Below are positions 12,401 through 21,505 of a stretch of DNA of 21,732 nucleotides, one piece after another. Below the pieces are notes generated by a model that made no database searches, had not been told where the DNA came from, and was given only the letters and a program-made list of their open reading frames with translations. Position 1 is the stretch's first letter. The number at the start of each line of letters is the position of its first letter. Origin of the DNA: Pelargonium nanum (taxonomy: Eukaryota; Streptophyta; Magnoliopsida; Geraniales; Geraniaceae); assembly GCA_036897485.1 (NCBI GenBank), contig JAYMTF010001711.1:1-21732 (forward strand), written 5' to 3'. Made by a program: the position numbers and the translations under genes.

Positions 12401-13600
12401 TGTTACATCAAACATCTCCATTTATCCATTTCGTGTTTTGATCACTACACACCCAGGGACGGGGGTAGGTAGGTTGTCATTAGATATCAAGAATAAGAAT
12501 TCTTAAGCAAGGTGCATATTTAATTGCTTTTGTTCCTTTTGCATTATGTTTTTTTTTTTTTATATGAGATACAATTATAAATATACTGAAGATTTTTAAT
12601 CTATTTAGGTACAATGGTGTGGAAGGGCTCCATACTAAAGTGACTGAATTTGTGAAGGACAAGGACTGTCTTGTATGTGGTCCAGGTGTTCCTATTGAGC
12701 TGGACACTTCAGTTACTTTACAAAAGGTAATTATTCATTTCAAATCGTCATTTCTCCTCCCCGAAAATGGACGCAACACAATTAATATTTCATACCCATC
12801 TAAGCTGGATGCCTAGCAGCCTAGTCATGACATATTCTTACATATTGAGGCATGCTTGGAACTAACTCCTGAAAATGAGTTCAGGCAGAACTGTAGGAGA
12901 TAGTAACTTTGGAATGTTAAAAGTCTGAGGGGAAATTTTCAAACCCTTACCAAATAAAATAAATGAAAGAATGAAATGCAATGCTGTGGCTTCTACTTTC
13001 TTTGCTCCCCCCCTCCGAACCTGGTTTAGGCTGCATTCAATCTGGAGTCTTTGGTATGGTGACAATTGAATCAATTGATGCTCTCGAATTCTGAGAGTTC
13101 TTAAGTAGGAATTTATAATCGTGAAGGCTTACTTTACAGCTATCGCCACTACGGGTGGCTGTGACCGATTAACCAAATTTGTATTTTGGCATTGCAAGAA
13201 GAATGTTATTTTCTGCAGCGTTTGCAAAGATTTGCTTCTGTGCTATCTTTCCTAGAATAGCTTATTTTAATTTATGCCTTTTGTAAACATATTTGAGTGT
13301 TTGCAACAGTTCATTGACATACTGGAGGAGTACCCTCGGCTGCTCCTATCAAGAGCGAGTGTCAGACACCGAGGCAAGAATCTGTACATGCAGGCACCTG
13401 AAGTGCTGGAAGAGATGACCAGATCAAACTTAAGTCTACCCCTTTTTGAGCTGATGGGTAAAGTCACAGATGACATTGTCAATGTGACTGGTACGATCAT
13501 CAAGGATGACAAGAAAAGTACATGTGCGAGAAAGTTGCGCGTAGTTTTCAAAGGAGGGATTGATGGCATTACTGATATGGACACTGCTGGTGGGGCATAG
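6499..13600 (+). CDS. ECR1: NEDD8/RUB-activating enzyme E1 catalytic subunit ECR1 (UBA3 type)
   Basis: Complete gene with nine coding exons: 6499-6600, 6709-6872, 8608-8810, 10393-10625, 10715-10777, 10863-10919, 11301-11422, 12609-12726 and 13310-13600. All introns are GT-AG and the product is 450 residues, close to the roughly 454 of Arabidopsis ECR1. The N-terminus has the plant signature [20 protein letters not shown]. The nucleotide-binding GAGGLG is at residues 49-54, followed by [16 protein letters not shown]. The zinc cysteines are the CFEC pair (194, 197) and the CLVC pair (335, 338). The catalytic cysteine that carries the NEDD8 thioester is C211 in [11 protein letters not shown]. 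Residues from about 355 form the ubiquitin-fold domain that recruits the E2. With its partner AXR1, this family adenylates NEDD8/RUB and passes it to RCE1/UBC12, which modifies cullins and so controls SCF ligases in auxin and other signalling. Nothing appears broken. Confidence 0.97.
6948..6970. repeat. (AT)n microsatellite in ECR1 intron 2
   Basis: About eleven uninterrupted AT units, roughly 75 bases after the donor of ECR1 exon 2. Confidence 0.85.
7118..8035 (-). mobile_element. Old, broken small LTR-type retroelement (TRIM-like) in ECR1 intron 2
   Basis: A diverged direct repeat separates two LTR-like copies read on the minus strand: a fuller one at about 7600-8035 and a shorter one at about 7118-7390, with only about 210 bases between them. 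Shared landmarks include AGAATTCACTAACTAA, GAGTAGTCTGGC and GCCTTCCTCTGCATC. On the minus strand the fuller copy starts TGTTTC, ends TTCCA, and contains a TATA-box-like CTATAAATAAC, as expected of an LTR promoter. ATGAA occurs just outside both ends (7111-7115, 8036-8040), a possible 5-bp target duplication with a small offset at one side. The internal part is far too short for gag-pol, so a miniature or heavily deleted element is likely. It is old and not functional as it stands, with the copies differing at perhaps one base in five by eye. A plain duplication of intronic DNA is the alternative. Confidence 0.5.
8863..8910. repeat. Three perfect 16-bp tandem repeats in ECR1 intron 3
   Basis: The unit TATTACTAGTTTTCTA occurs three times head to tail without mismatch, about 50 bases after the donor of ECR1 exon 3. 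Perfect identity points to a recent expansion. Confidence 0.9.
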
Positions 13601-14375
13601 TTTTTCAGCCTACACTACACCTGCTCTCTTTCACAGTAATTGCATCATTCTATGCACAGACAGCTTCTGGTGATATATGTAGTTTTTGATAGATGATTCC
13701 TGAGAAGAACATTTGAAGCTGTGAATTAGTAGTAACAAGAGAAATACAATATTTGACTGTTTGATTTTTCATTTTGCAGTGTCCTATAATAGAAAAAGTT
13801 TCATTTTGCATTCATAGTTTTGATTGTGTTGTGGACAGATAATAGGTTGGTGATCTACTTTTATTTGAGGCTTTTAGGACTCAAAATTCAAGTGCCCAAC
13901 GCCTTATGTCCATCGATAGATTTAAGGCGTGGGTTTTGTTTAGCTCACCTCAACAATTCTATTGATAACCATTTTAATGTTGATATTCATTTATATTCCA
14001 TTGAAATAAGCAGATACAATCGAGTGATTGCAATGCTACTTTTCTGGAGCCATGGATTAGCAACTAAAATGAAAAAAAAAATTGTCGAAGCAATGTTATT
14101 TTTTATTTTTTATAAATCTTAGCTAGGATGTAAAGGTTAATCATGCTGTACGCCTGAAGATACAAATTAGGAAGCACCCTTATATAGTTTTATTTTATGG
14201 TAAACTTGTTTTCTACATGTATTTGACTCGTACTAAAATGGTTAAATTTGTACCGTCCATCTTTCTTTTCTAATTTCACGAAAAAGAACCCAACTAGCTA
14301 CTATTCTCACCCAACTTAAATTGATGTCCAGCTAAACAACTTTTAGACAAGTTATCGTGGAGTTATATGTGTTGG

Positions 14376-14383
14376 TCACGTGA
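14376..14383. promoter_or_regulatory. G-box TCACGTGA upstream of NAXD
   Basis: An 8-bp palindrome with the CACGTG core, about 710 bases before the candidate NAXD start codon. It is the first of two G-boxes in this flank. Confidence 0.25.
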
Positions 14384-14597
14384 GTCGTTTAATTAAATAA
14401 AATTATTATTTAAGATATTTTAAATTAACGTCAGACTACCTGAGAGAGTCTCTAACCAAACTAGCGATAATACCACGTATAAAAATTTAGGTACTAATTT
14501 AAGTTAAAAAAATTTAGGGACATAAATTTAAACCAAATTGACCAATTTGGGGTTTTCACAATTGTGCATACGTGTATCGAACACAGGGGAAGGAAAT

Positions 14598-14607
14598 GAC
14601 ACGTGTC
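14598..14607. promoter_or_regulatory. Perfect palindromic G-box GACACGTGTC upstream of NAXD
   Basis: A 10-bp perfect palindrome around CACGTG, about 190 bases before the proposed 5' UTR splice donor at 14789. This is a typical distance for a plant promoter element. bZIP, ABF, PIF or MYC-type factors could bind; none can be singled out from sequence. Confidence 0.4.
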
Positions 14608-14788
14608 CCTTTTGTGCAGTTTGACATTTGATTGTTGATTCTTTTTTACAAGCATCCAACGGTGGATACCAAATCAAGATGTGGTCTTGTCCAATACACA
14701 TTTGAAAACCCTGTGCTAATTACTACTCCATTTCAGTAGGTTCTGGAGTTTGGATTGATTCAGTGAAGAAAGCTCTGCATTCTTGTAG

Positions 14789-15062
14789 GTACGTGCCATT
14801 CACTACCGACTAGAATCAGAATTATGGTATTTAGACTGAAGATTGGTTTTCATTCTTTCGAATTGATTTTGAATTGAATTTTAGCTTTTTATGCTATTCA
14901 AAATCGACAATATCTTGTTTGCTGTAGAAGATTTTTTTATTTTATTTCATTTTGCTGATATCAATGGCACTGATTAGCTTGAATATCCTGAAAATATTGA
15001 GTGCACGACATCAATTTAGATTCTTGTAATTTCATGTAATTTTGGAATGTTTTTGGGTTCAG
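14789..15062 (+). other. Probable 5' UTR intron of NAXD
   Basis: The donor context TTGTAG|GTACGTG and the acceptor TTTTGGGTTCAG|TTGAG enclose 274 T-rich bases just upstream of the NAXD coding start. The proposed leader exon upstream (about 14740-14788) has no ATG, as expected for a non-coding exon. A later acceptor, ATTCTCAG|TTCATG ending at 15120, is an alternative that would remove the first ATGs. Transcript data would decide. Confidence 0.45.
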
Positions 15063-15079
15063 TTGAGAGGGAGTATTGT

Positions 15080-15112
15080 ATGGTTTGGTCATGTTACTTA
15101 AACATGGCATGA
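15080..15112 (+). other. Overlapping uORF at the NAXD start
   Basis: An ATG at 15080 opens a ten-codon frame ending in TGA at 15112, out of frame with NAXD and overlapping its first in-frame ATG (15091). If the leader includes this segment, ribosomes starting here would miss 15091 and could restart at 15124 or 15151. Confidence 0.4.
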
Positions 15113-17143
15113 ATTCTCAGTTCATGTTATTGGATACTGCAAGAAAGTATATGCTGGATTGCTCAGCTGTTTACAGAAGACAAGAGTTCTTGACAAGGTG
15201 TCTAGGAGGTTTCGCTGATCGAACCCCGAAAAACAGAATGCAAGTAGGGAAATCTTTGAGTGGGTCGGGTTTAGAGGTTGACGCTGAGGACATTGTGAGG
15301 TCTATTACTCCAACCCTTGACCCAAGAAGACATAAAGGCCAAGCAGGTAGGCTCAAGATGCTCTCTGTGTAGTTATTTGTACTCAACTTTGTATCTGATG
15401 TGTTACCTGATATGTGATAATTCTAGTACTCAAATCTGTTAAATCATTATTTGGTAACTCGATGGATGTCTAGTTTCCCCAAGAAAAGAAGAAAACTTCT
15501 GTTTAATTTTTTGCTAGAGACCATGGTTTATGAAATTTGTTCTTTTTGGGGCACCCTCAGCTGTTATCCTCACATTGTTTGGCATTTTGTGCTTGTTTCA
15601 ATTTTTTTTAAATATGTTTTTCTTTTATCGGTTGAGCTACGCAACAGGGGTAGCTCTCCCCTTTTAACCCATATACCCCACCCATACCGTCGGCAAGGAG
15701 TCTTGAACTCGAGACCTCAAAGGGAATCCAAAGCGCTCAAATCGGTTGGCCCAACATGCCTCGTTTCATTAGGACTGTATGATTCACGAATAAATGTCTT
15801 GTTTAAATCAGTTTCTCCTGTCATTTTCATTTGGGAATACAAGCTTATCTAGTATTCCCATTTGTGACTAGAGGACTTTGTCCAGTTTTCGTGCTTTTTT
15901 CTAGTGCCATTCTTGTTTGTTTTACCTAGCATTGTGCAAGTCCGAATGATGCTCATACTTCTTTGGTTGAATAGTAACTCAAAAGTTTCTTATTCACGCT
16001 TGAAGTTCTCATGTGTGTTGTTTGTCAGGGAAGATAGCTGTCATTGGCGGTTGTCGTGAATATACAGGAGCTCCATATTTTGCTGCTATATCAGCTTTGA
16101 AAATTGTTAGAGCTCTGTCTGTCCTACTTGTTGATTTTCTCTTTTCTGTATGAGCTGGTTTAGCCTAGAGTTTGGGTAAAATGCTTTTTCACCTCTTGAA
16201 CTTTCATTTATTGAGTCAGTCCCTATCCTAGATTTTATTTTGTTTTTTAAAATTTTAAAACCTAAGACTGAATGAAATTGTGAGGAGGTTTAAAATTTTA
16301 AAAAACCAGAATAGGAATTGACTATTAAAAAATGACAGTTTAGGGGGTGCAGAAGCATTTTACCCTAGAAGTTTTATGCGTAAGAATTTTCTATTCGTGT
16401 TTTTTGGTCTGCTATTTTGAGTGTGCTTTTCTTTTTTCTGTCAGGGTGCAGATTTGTCCCATGTTTTTTGTACAAAAGATGCTGCTCCAGTCATCAAAAG
16501 CTACAGTCCTGAGTTAATTGTGCATCCCGTTTTAGAAGAATCTTATAGTGTTAGGTGACTTAACCGAACATCTTATCTGCATTTCGTTTCATTTCTTAAC
16601 CTTCATTATCTAATGGGAAGCTGAACTTAAGTAAAATATATTTTCAGGGATGAAGATAAAAAAATGATCTCTGGAAAGGTTTTTGCTGAGGTTGACAAGT
16701 GGATGGGAAGATTTGATTGTCTTGTTGTTGGCCCAGGCCTTGGAAGGGATCCCTTTCTTCTGGTGTGTTTCTTCATCATTAGTTTATTGTTTCTCAAATA
16801 TATTTAATAATATTGGAATGCTCATATTGTTTATCGCAATGTTTGAAGGATTGAATCAAGTCATACTGTTTACTGGTGTTTTCAAAGTTTATTGCTTCAT
16901 CTACTTCTGATTCTCCAGAAAAGCATGTCAATAAATTGTAGGTCTACCAAGTGTTAATTAATGCAACTTTTTGGTGTCATATGACTCAAATCATTCTTTC
17001 CCCATTTATGAAGTATTTAAATGTGGAGATATTTAGACAATCTGCAGACATGGTAGAGGGATGTGCTTTCTTGTAGGCACATGTCATGCTTTTCCTCTTG
17101 ATTGTTTTTACTAAATTGGAATACTAAATACCAAGCACAGAGG

Positions 17144-17183
<40 letters not shown>

Positions 17184-20100
17184 TTTTAGTATTCTATATT
17201 TGATGGACGCATATACGACCGAGGTCATTATGTAATGCATGTTGTAATCATCATTTTTGGGGTCTAATGTAGGTTCCTTCACAGTTTGTACTATTAGAAA
17301 ATTTGGCTAACTGAACCTTACCTTTCCGTATCCAGGATTGTGTGAGTGAAATCATGAAACGTGCGAGACAGTTAAACGTCCCAATTGTCATCGATGGGGT
17401 ATATAAATATAATTACCAGTGTAATTTTTGTCAAGAGATAATTGTTGATTCCATAGACTGCAGTTCCATATCATAATTCTGACTTTATTGTCTGATGACA
17501 CAAATTCTAGGATGGACTCTTTCTTGTTACAAACAATATTGATCTTGTTAGTGGTTATTCCTTGGCTGTTCTAACCCCAAATGTGAACGAATACAAACGC
17601 CTGGTTGAGAAAGTTCTAGGTCATGAAGTAAGTGATGAAGTTGCACATGAAGAATTGCTATCTCTTGCCAATAGGTAAGTTTCTATTTTTTTTTTCAATT
17701 TCTTATAGTTGTGTTAAGAGTCTTTGTGTGACCAATATGTTTTCTTTCAGTTCAATAAACATCAATGAAACTTTATTGTTGGGATACCAAGTTTTGGATT
17801 GCTATGATGATTTTTTTAATAATAGAACATAACTATAGCAGTCGAACAACTGCTCCTTTGGCCCCTATTGAGGAAGTTGTTCCAATTTTCAAAGCATGGA
17901 AGACTGATGTTTCTTATCATTATGCACATCCAAATAGAATGGCTTCTAGTTCTATATGCAGTTGAATGGAAGGTTCTGGAGAGTATGATGTAAACTTGAT
18001 GCAGATAGCCTTTCTAACAAGTTATAAAGTCAAATGCCCCCTACTAGAGCATCAATGGGATTTCCATTTGATGGCAGAATTCTGTTGCTGACTTTTGGTT
18101 GAACTAATTAGATTCTAGAGTCCTTTACGTTTAAAAATACAAAATTAAAAAATTGGTACTCTAGTAATTTAATGAACAAAGCAACCATTTAATTGAGAGA
18201 CTTAAACAGTTATTTTCCCATTTTCGGTTTAGTTAGTTTTAACTTAGCTATCTATATATAAGATCACTGTAAAAACAATTCAACAATAAGGTTATGTTTG
18301 ACCTATTAATAGCGAGGATCCAGAGTTCCAAGTGAAGCTCATATGAACTCTGGGAAATTCTAATTCATATCACATGAAAGTTTGTGACTCTGATCTGTTT
18401 TCTAGACTGTATAACTTTTAAAGATTAGCCTGCTAACCCTTTATTCTGTTAATCAACATTTTCATAACTTCATAACTCAGCTCCTGCTTCTATTCATGTA
18501 GAGCCCAAGGGTACTATTGCCATAGGATTCTTTTTTGCTTTGTACACTTTGTAAATTAAATGTATGTGTTATGCTCTCTGTTTTTCTCTCTCCCTTTTTT
18601 ATCTGCAGTCTGATTTGTTATGAATCTTAGAAACATATAATAGCTTCTCTCTTCTTCTTTTTTCTTTCTTTTTTTATAAATCAGAATGGGAGGTGTAACT
18701 ATCCTACGGAAAGGAAAATCTGACCTCATTAGTGATGGGGAGAGAGGTATGAGACTAGATGATTACATAGCTGTGCATCTGGTACGACATAATGTTTCTT
18801 GATTGATCTATTGATTTGCACTATAATATGCTTATTGAGGTAGGAGTTGCTATATAGAAGTAATAGTTGTATAGTTCATATCTCTTGAGCATTCCAACAA
18901 GTTTCTCCGCACCTCAAATTTTGGTACTCCATATAATTTCAAGGAAAAAAGTCTTAGTGAGATTTTAAGGCTTCATATATTTTGGCTTTTTATTGAACCC
19001 TGAACTTCACCTCTTGTGTAATACACGTGACCTCACTAGCACATGTTAGGAATCTTTCTCCCCGAATTCAACCAAACTGCCCTCCATATCTTCCTTGTCC
19101 ACTCTTCTAAACTTGAATAACGAAGAATGAGACATAATCTCTTGATTACAGATATTAATCAACACATTAACTTGCTTAAAAGACTTAAAAATTTAAGACA
19201 CCTGATGCTACCCCCCTCCCCGCCAAAATATATATATATATATATATTCTCCTTTATTGTGGCGGCGGCTTCAGCAACAACAGCAAGCCAAGGGATGAGG
19301 GAAGATTTCATCGTATTGATAAATTGATGCATGACAATCATGGGTTTGATGTTGTAATCAAAAGACGTTATTGGGTCTTTCGCTGAATGTAGGGGCAAGC
19401 TGTTGGGTTCAATAATGTAGGGGCAAGGTGTTTATGGTCTTATGTTTGTGGTGGCTAATGTACCTGCTGAGTGTGATGTCTATAATTTGATTTGTTTGCA
19501 ATGACAACTAACCAGTAAGCATAGCAATAAAGTTGAATGAGCAAGTGACCCCCGAGCAAGGGGACTTGTGACTGACCTGAGGGCTATGAAATTTGTTTGA
19601 AGTTTGAACCTTAGCCCATCTGAACAATAAATGGTTATTTTCATGTCTTATTTCCCATCTTTAACTCAATGTTTATCAAACTGATGAAATAGAACATTTT
19701 ATTTGTTTTTTTTATGTACCTGTATGTATAATTATGTATACCATGCACAGTCAAATCAGTGAGCATATATGGTTCTCCTAGACGTTGCGGTGGCCAAGGT
19801 GATATACTTTCTGGGAGGTAATATATTTTATTTTCAGGAAATGCAATTCCTCTGCTGAGGTTTGAATGCCTGCTTTTGAATCAAATGACTATTTGTCATT
19901 GCTCAAGTCCTTTTTTATATCATGTTTACGAACTTTCAAGATATTAATGCACTTTCTTCTTAGATTCTTGTTCTTTTGACCCACTTAATCCCTAACCAGC
20001 TATACATACACCCACTATTTTCCTTAAATGGGTTGTGGTAGCAATTTAAAATTAGTACCAATTTGATAAACAGCACAAAATGTTTCACTCATAGCTAGAA

Positions 20101-20668
20101 GTCTGATGAATATATCCTTAATTGATGCCAGTGTTGCAGTTTTTACATCCTGGGCCCGTCAGCATATCTCAACCGCTGAAGGGAATTCGAGTATCAGGTT
20201 TTACACTTACATCCAATTCTATTTTACACACACTGAAAAGAAATTGAGTATCGGGTTTTACGCTTACATCCCCAATTCTCTCTTACACATATCTCACACA
20301 CACGCGTAGTGCTTGAGGAATATTGGTTATTACTAACGTACACACACACACACACACATGTCATATACATACCCACACAGTAACTAGTGTTTGAGGAGTG
20401 ATATTGTTTACTGCAGTAGTTCAGAAAAACCGACAGTGCTGGGATGCATTGCTGGGTGTGCTCTGATGAGGAAGGCTGCATCCCTTGCCTTTGAGAAAAA
20501 GAAGAGGTCAACTCTCACTACTGACATAATTGAGTGTTTGGGGAAAAGGTAAACAAATGAAATGATTTTTGTATAGTATAAGTGTATGTTCTATTTCGCC
20601 TAAAATCGGTGTTAACCAGTTGATTTCTTTGTTGCAGTTTGGAGGATATGTGTCCCAGTTCAGCATGA
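15091..20668 (+). CDS. NAXD: ATP-dependent (S)-NAD(P)H-hydrate dehydratase (NAXD, carbohydrate-kinase fold)
   Basis: Eleven coding exons: 15091-15346, 16029-16105, 16445-16554, 16648-16762, 17336-17398, 17511-17674, 18685-18746, 19751-19817, 20132-20197, 20417-20548 and 20638-20668. All introns are GT-AG; the product is about 380 residues. The enzyme uses ATP (ADP in bacteria) to dehydrate the S form of NADHX/NADPHX, restoring the cofactor, together with an epimerase (NAXE). Numbering from ATG 15091, motifs are [12 protein letters not shown] soon after [27 protein letters not shown] (176-182), VIDGDGL (204-210), [10 protein letters not shown] (from 229), RKGKSDLI, and the ribokinase-fold anion hole [10 protein letters not shown] with the likely catalytic Asp300. 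It ends [10 protein letters not shown]. In-frame ATGs at 15091, 15109, 15124 and 15151 all precede [12 protein letters not shown], so the true start and any organelle presequence are uncertain. Nothing appears broken. Confidence 0.95.
15601..15762 (-). mobile_element. tRNA-derived SINE in NAXD intron 1
   Basis: On the minus strand the element begins near GAGGCATGTTGGGCC and carries an A-box-like GGGCCAACCGATTTGAGCGC. About 20 bases later it has a B-box-like GGTCTCGAGTTCAAGACTCC. The body then continues to an A-rich tail (T-run at 15602-15609 on the plus strand). GTTTCA flanks it on both sides (15595-15600 and 15763-15768), consistent with a target-site duplication. It lies antisense to NAXD. 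The length of about 160 bases, Pol III boxes, A tail and flanking repeat fit a plant SINE; the family was not matched. Confidence 0.75.
16174..16365. mobile_element. Foldback MITE in NAXD intron 2
   Basis: The element is nearly all inverted repeat. The left arm starts GGGTAAAATGCTTTTTCACC; the right arm, reverse-complemented, starts GGGTAAAATGCTTCTGCACC. The arms stay alignable for about 85 bases to a shared TTTTTTAAAATTTTAAA near the centre. The flanks TAGAGTTT and TAGAAGTTT look like an 8-9 bp target duplication with one base gained or lost, pointing to a hAT- or Mutator-type family. There is no coding content. It makes up more than half of the 339-base intron, and its transcript could fold into a long hairpin. 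Confidence 0.8.
17146..17177. repeat. (TC)n microsatellite in NAXD intron 4
   Basis: About fifteen uninterrupted TC units in the intron between the exons ending at 16762 and starting at 17336. Confidence 0.9.
17675..18684 (+). other. NAXD intron 6, with a short open stretch of unknown origin
   Basis: This 1010-base intron has a T-rich 5' part, an open stretch at about 17829-17965 (including [20 protein letters not shown]) and a long pyrimidine tract before its acceptor. The open stretch matches no protein I recognise and is not needed for a continuous NAXD frame. Confidence 0.4.
19228..19247. repeat. (TA)n microsatellite in NAXD intron 7
   Basis: About ten AT/TA units after a C-rich stretch, in the 1004-base intron between exons ending at 18746 and starting at 19751. 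The rest of this intron shows two copies of AATGTAGGGGCAAG near 19385-19430 and nothing else I can assign. Confidence 0.85.
20189..20300 (+). repeat. 57-bp-offset tandem duplication spanning a NAXD splice donor
   Basis: Copy one starts at 20189 (GAGTATCAGGTTTTACACTT) and copy two at 20246 (GAGTATCGGGTTTTACGCTT). Both continue through TACATCC, AATTCT and CTTACACA/TTTACACA. The first contains the real exon end and donor (exon ends 20197, GT at 20198); the second carries a near-identical potential donor (GT at 20255). A second diverged pair in the same intron, AGTGCTTGAGGAATATTGG (20308) and AGTGTTTGAGGAGTGATATT (20386), lies just before the acceptor. Confidence 0.75.
20340..20358. repeat. (AC)n microsatellite in NAXD intron 9
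   Basis: About nine AC units between the duplicated blocks of the intron. Confidence 0.85.
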
Positions 20669-21288
20669 TTAATGAACTGTCTCTCTTGCCCTTGCTAGAA
20701 CAATAAGTTTATGTCAACCAGAATTGTGTGAATAAAAGCAGCATCTATGCAAGAAGTATTTTCTTTTGTTGTTTTTTTCCTAGAAAGGGAGTAAATAGTA
20801 CTTCTTTCTCGAGTGGTGAATGAATTGAGTTATATATGACTAATTCACTTGTTCGAGTTATCGATCCTTAGATAATTGGTATAAAAAAGATAGAAATTGA
20901 GCTAAAAGTTCAATGACCAAAAGAATAATAAGTCAAGCTAATAACTCATTGATTTAAAAGAATAAGAGATTTTTGAAAAGTTTTGATTATCAACTATAAA
21001 CGTGTAAAAATGGTGTAACAATGTAACTGATTAAAATTGAAGAGTGTAATTTGAAGAGAAAAATATGACTTAGATGTTAATATGATTTATAATACCTGGT
21101 AATGATAGATAAAAGATAACTAAATAACTAAAGTTGGTTGTTGTACTTGCAAATAAAATATAAAGAAAACTAAATATCAAGAGACATTACCGAACATTGC
21201 AACTCAAAACGATAGCTCATGCTGTAATCTAGTTGAAGGTATTGAAATTTTCCCACAACATGAAGAGCATAAACAATCGGTAACAATA
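20669..21288. other. 3' flank of NAXD
   Basis: The first 100 or so bases are the NAXD 3' UTR. The rest is AT-rich with no gene I can support; its right end would be the 3' UTR of the candidate minus-strand exon. Confidence 0.5.
20731..20736 (+). terminator. Poly(A) signal AATAAA of NAXD
   Basis: A canonical AATAAA 63 bases after the NAXD stop codon, followed by a T-rich stretch (20759-20778). This is a typical plant 3' end arrangement. Confidence 0.6.
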
Positions 21289-21505
21289 TCACTTGGAGCT
21301 TAAGACGACACGGGATGTACTCTGCCAACTGCCCCTCAACACCACTGGGTCTGACATATGATTCGATAGTAAACTCGAAAGCTGATCTGAAGGCTCTGGC
21401 CGAACCACCACCTTCTTATTTCCTTCAACCGCCGTTACTAGCATGGACCTTTTGATGCCCTTTGCACACCCGTAAAAGACATTGCGAATATACGCCGCCG
21501 TTACT
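21289..21505 (-). CDS. Candidate coding exon of an unrecognised small gene
   Basis: The minus-strand frame is open for 72 codons from a good acceptor-like TTTGCAG (ending at 21506) to a TGA at 21289-21291. It includes AAYIRNVFYGCAKGIKRSML, then KKVVVRPEPSDQLSSLLSNH and MSDPVVLRGSWQSTSR. Composition looks protein-like and the stretch is less AT-rich than its surroundings. The only internal ATG start is at 21444, giving 51 residues; otherwise an upstream exon to the right is needed. I do not recognise the family. Diverged repeats just upstream argue for caution: this may be a real last exon, a pseudogene or chance. Confidence 0.3.

Larger units (their letters stand above)
13601..15090. other. 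Intergenic region between ECR1 and NAXD
   Basis: The first 150-250 bases are the likely ECR1 3' UTR; no canonical AATAAA is obvious, and AATACA near 13744 is a weak candidate signal. The middle is AT-rich, with a small hairpin ACGCCTTA/TAAGGCGT (13899-13930). The last 700 bases hold the NAXD promoter, with two G-boxes, and its probable 5' UTR. I see no further gene. Confidence 0.55.

Noticed and set aside
13820-14122. 100-codon open frame after ECR1
   Set aside because: Starts at a non-ATG codon, ends in a run of lysine and AT-rich codons, and shows no domain; treated as intergenic.
15076-15090. NAXD start at 15076
   Set aside because: The codon there is TTG; the first in-frame ATG is 15091.
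15690-15762. tRNA gene on the minus strand
   Set aside because: A- and B-box-like motifs are present, but I could not see a cloverleaf with a paired acceptor stem; the A tail and flanking repeat fit a SINE instead.
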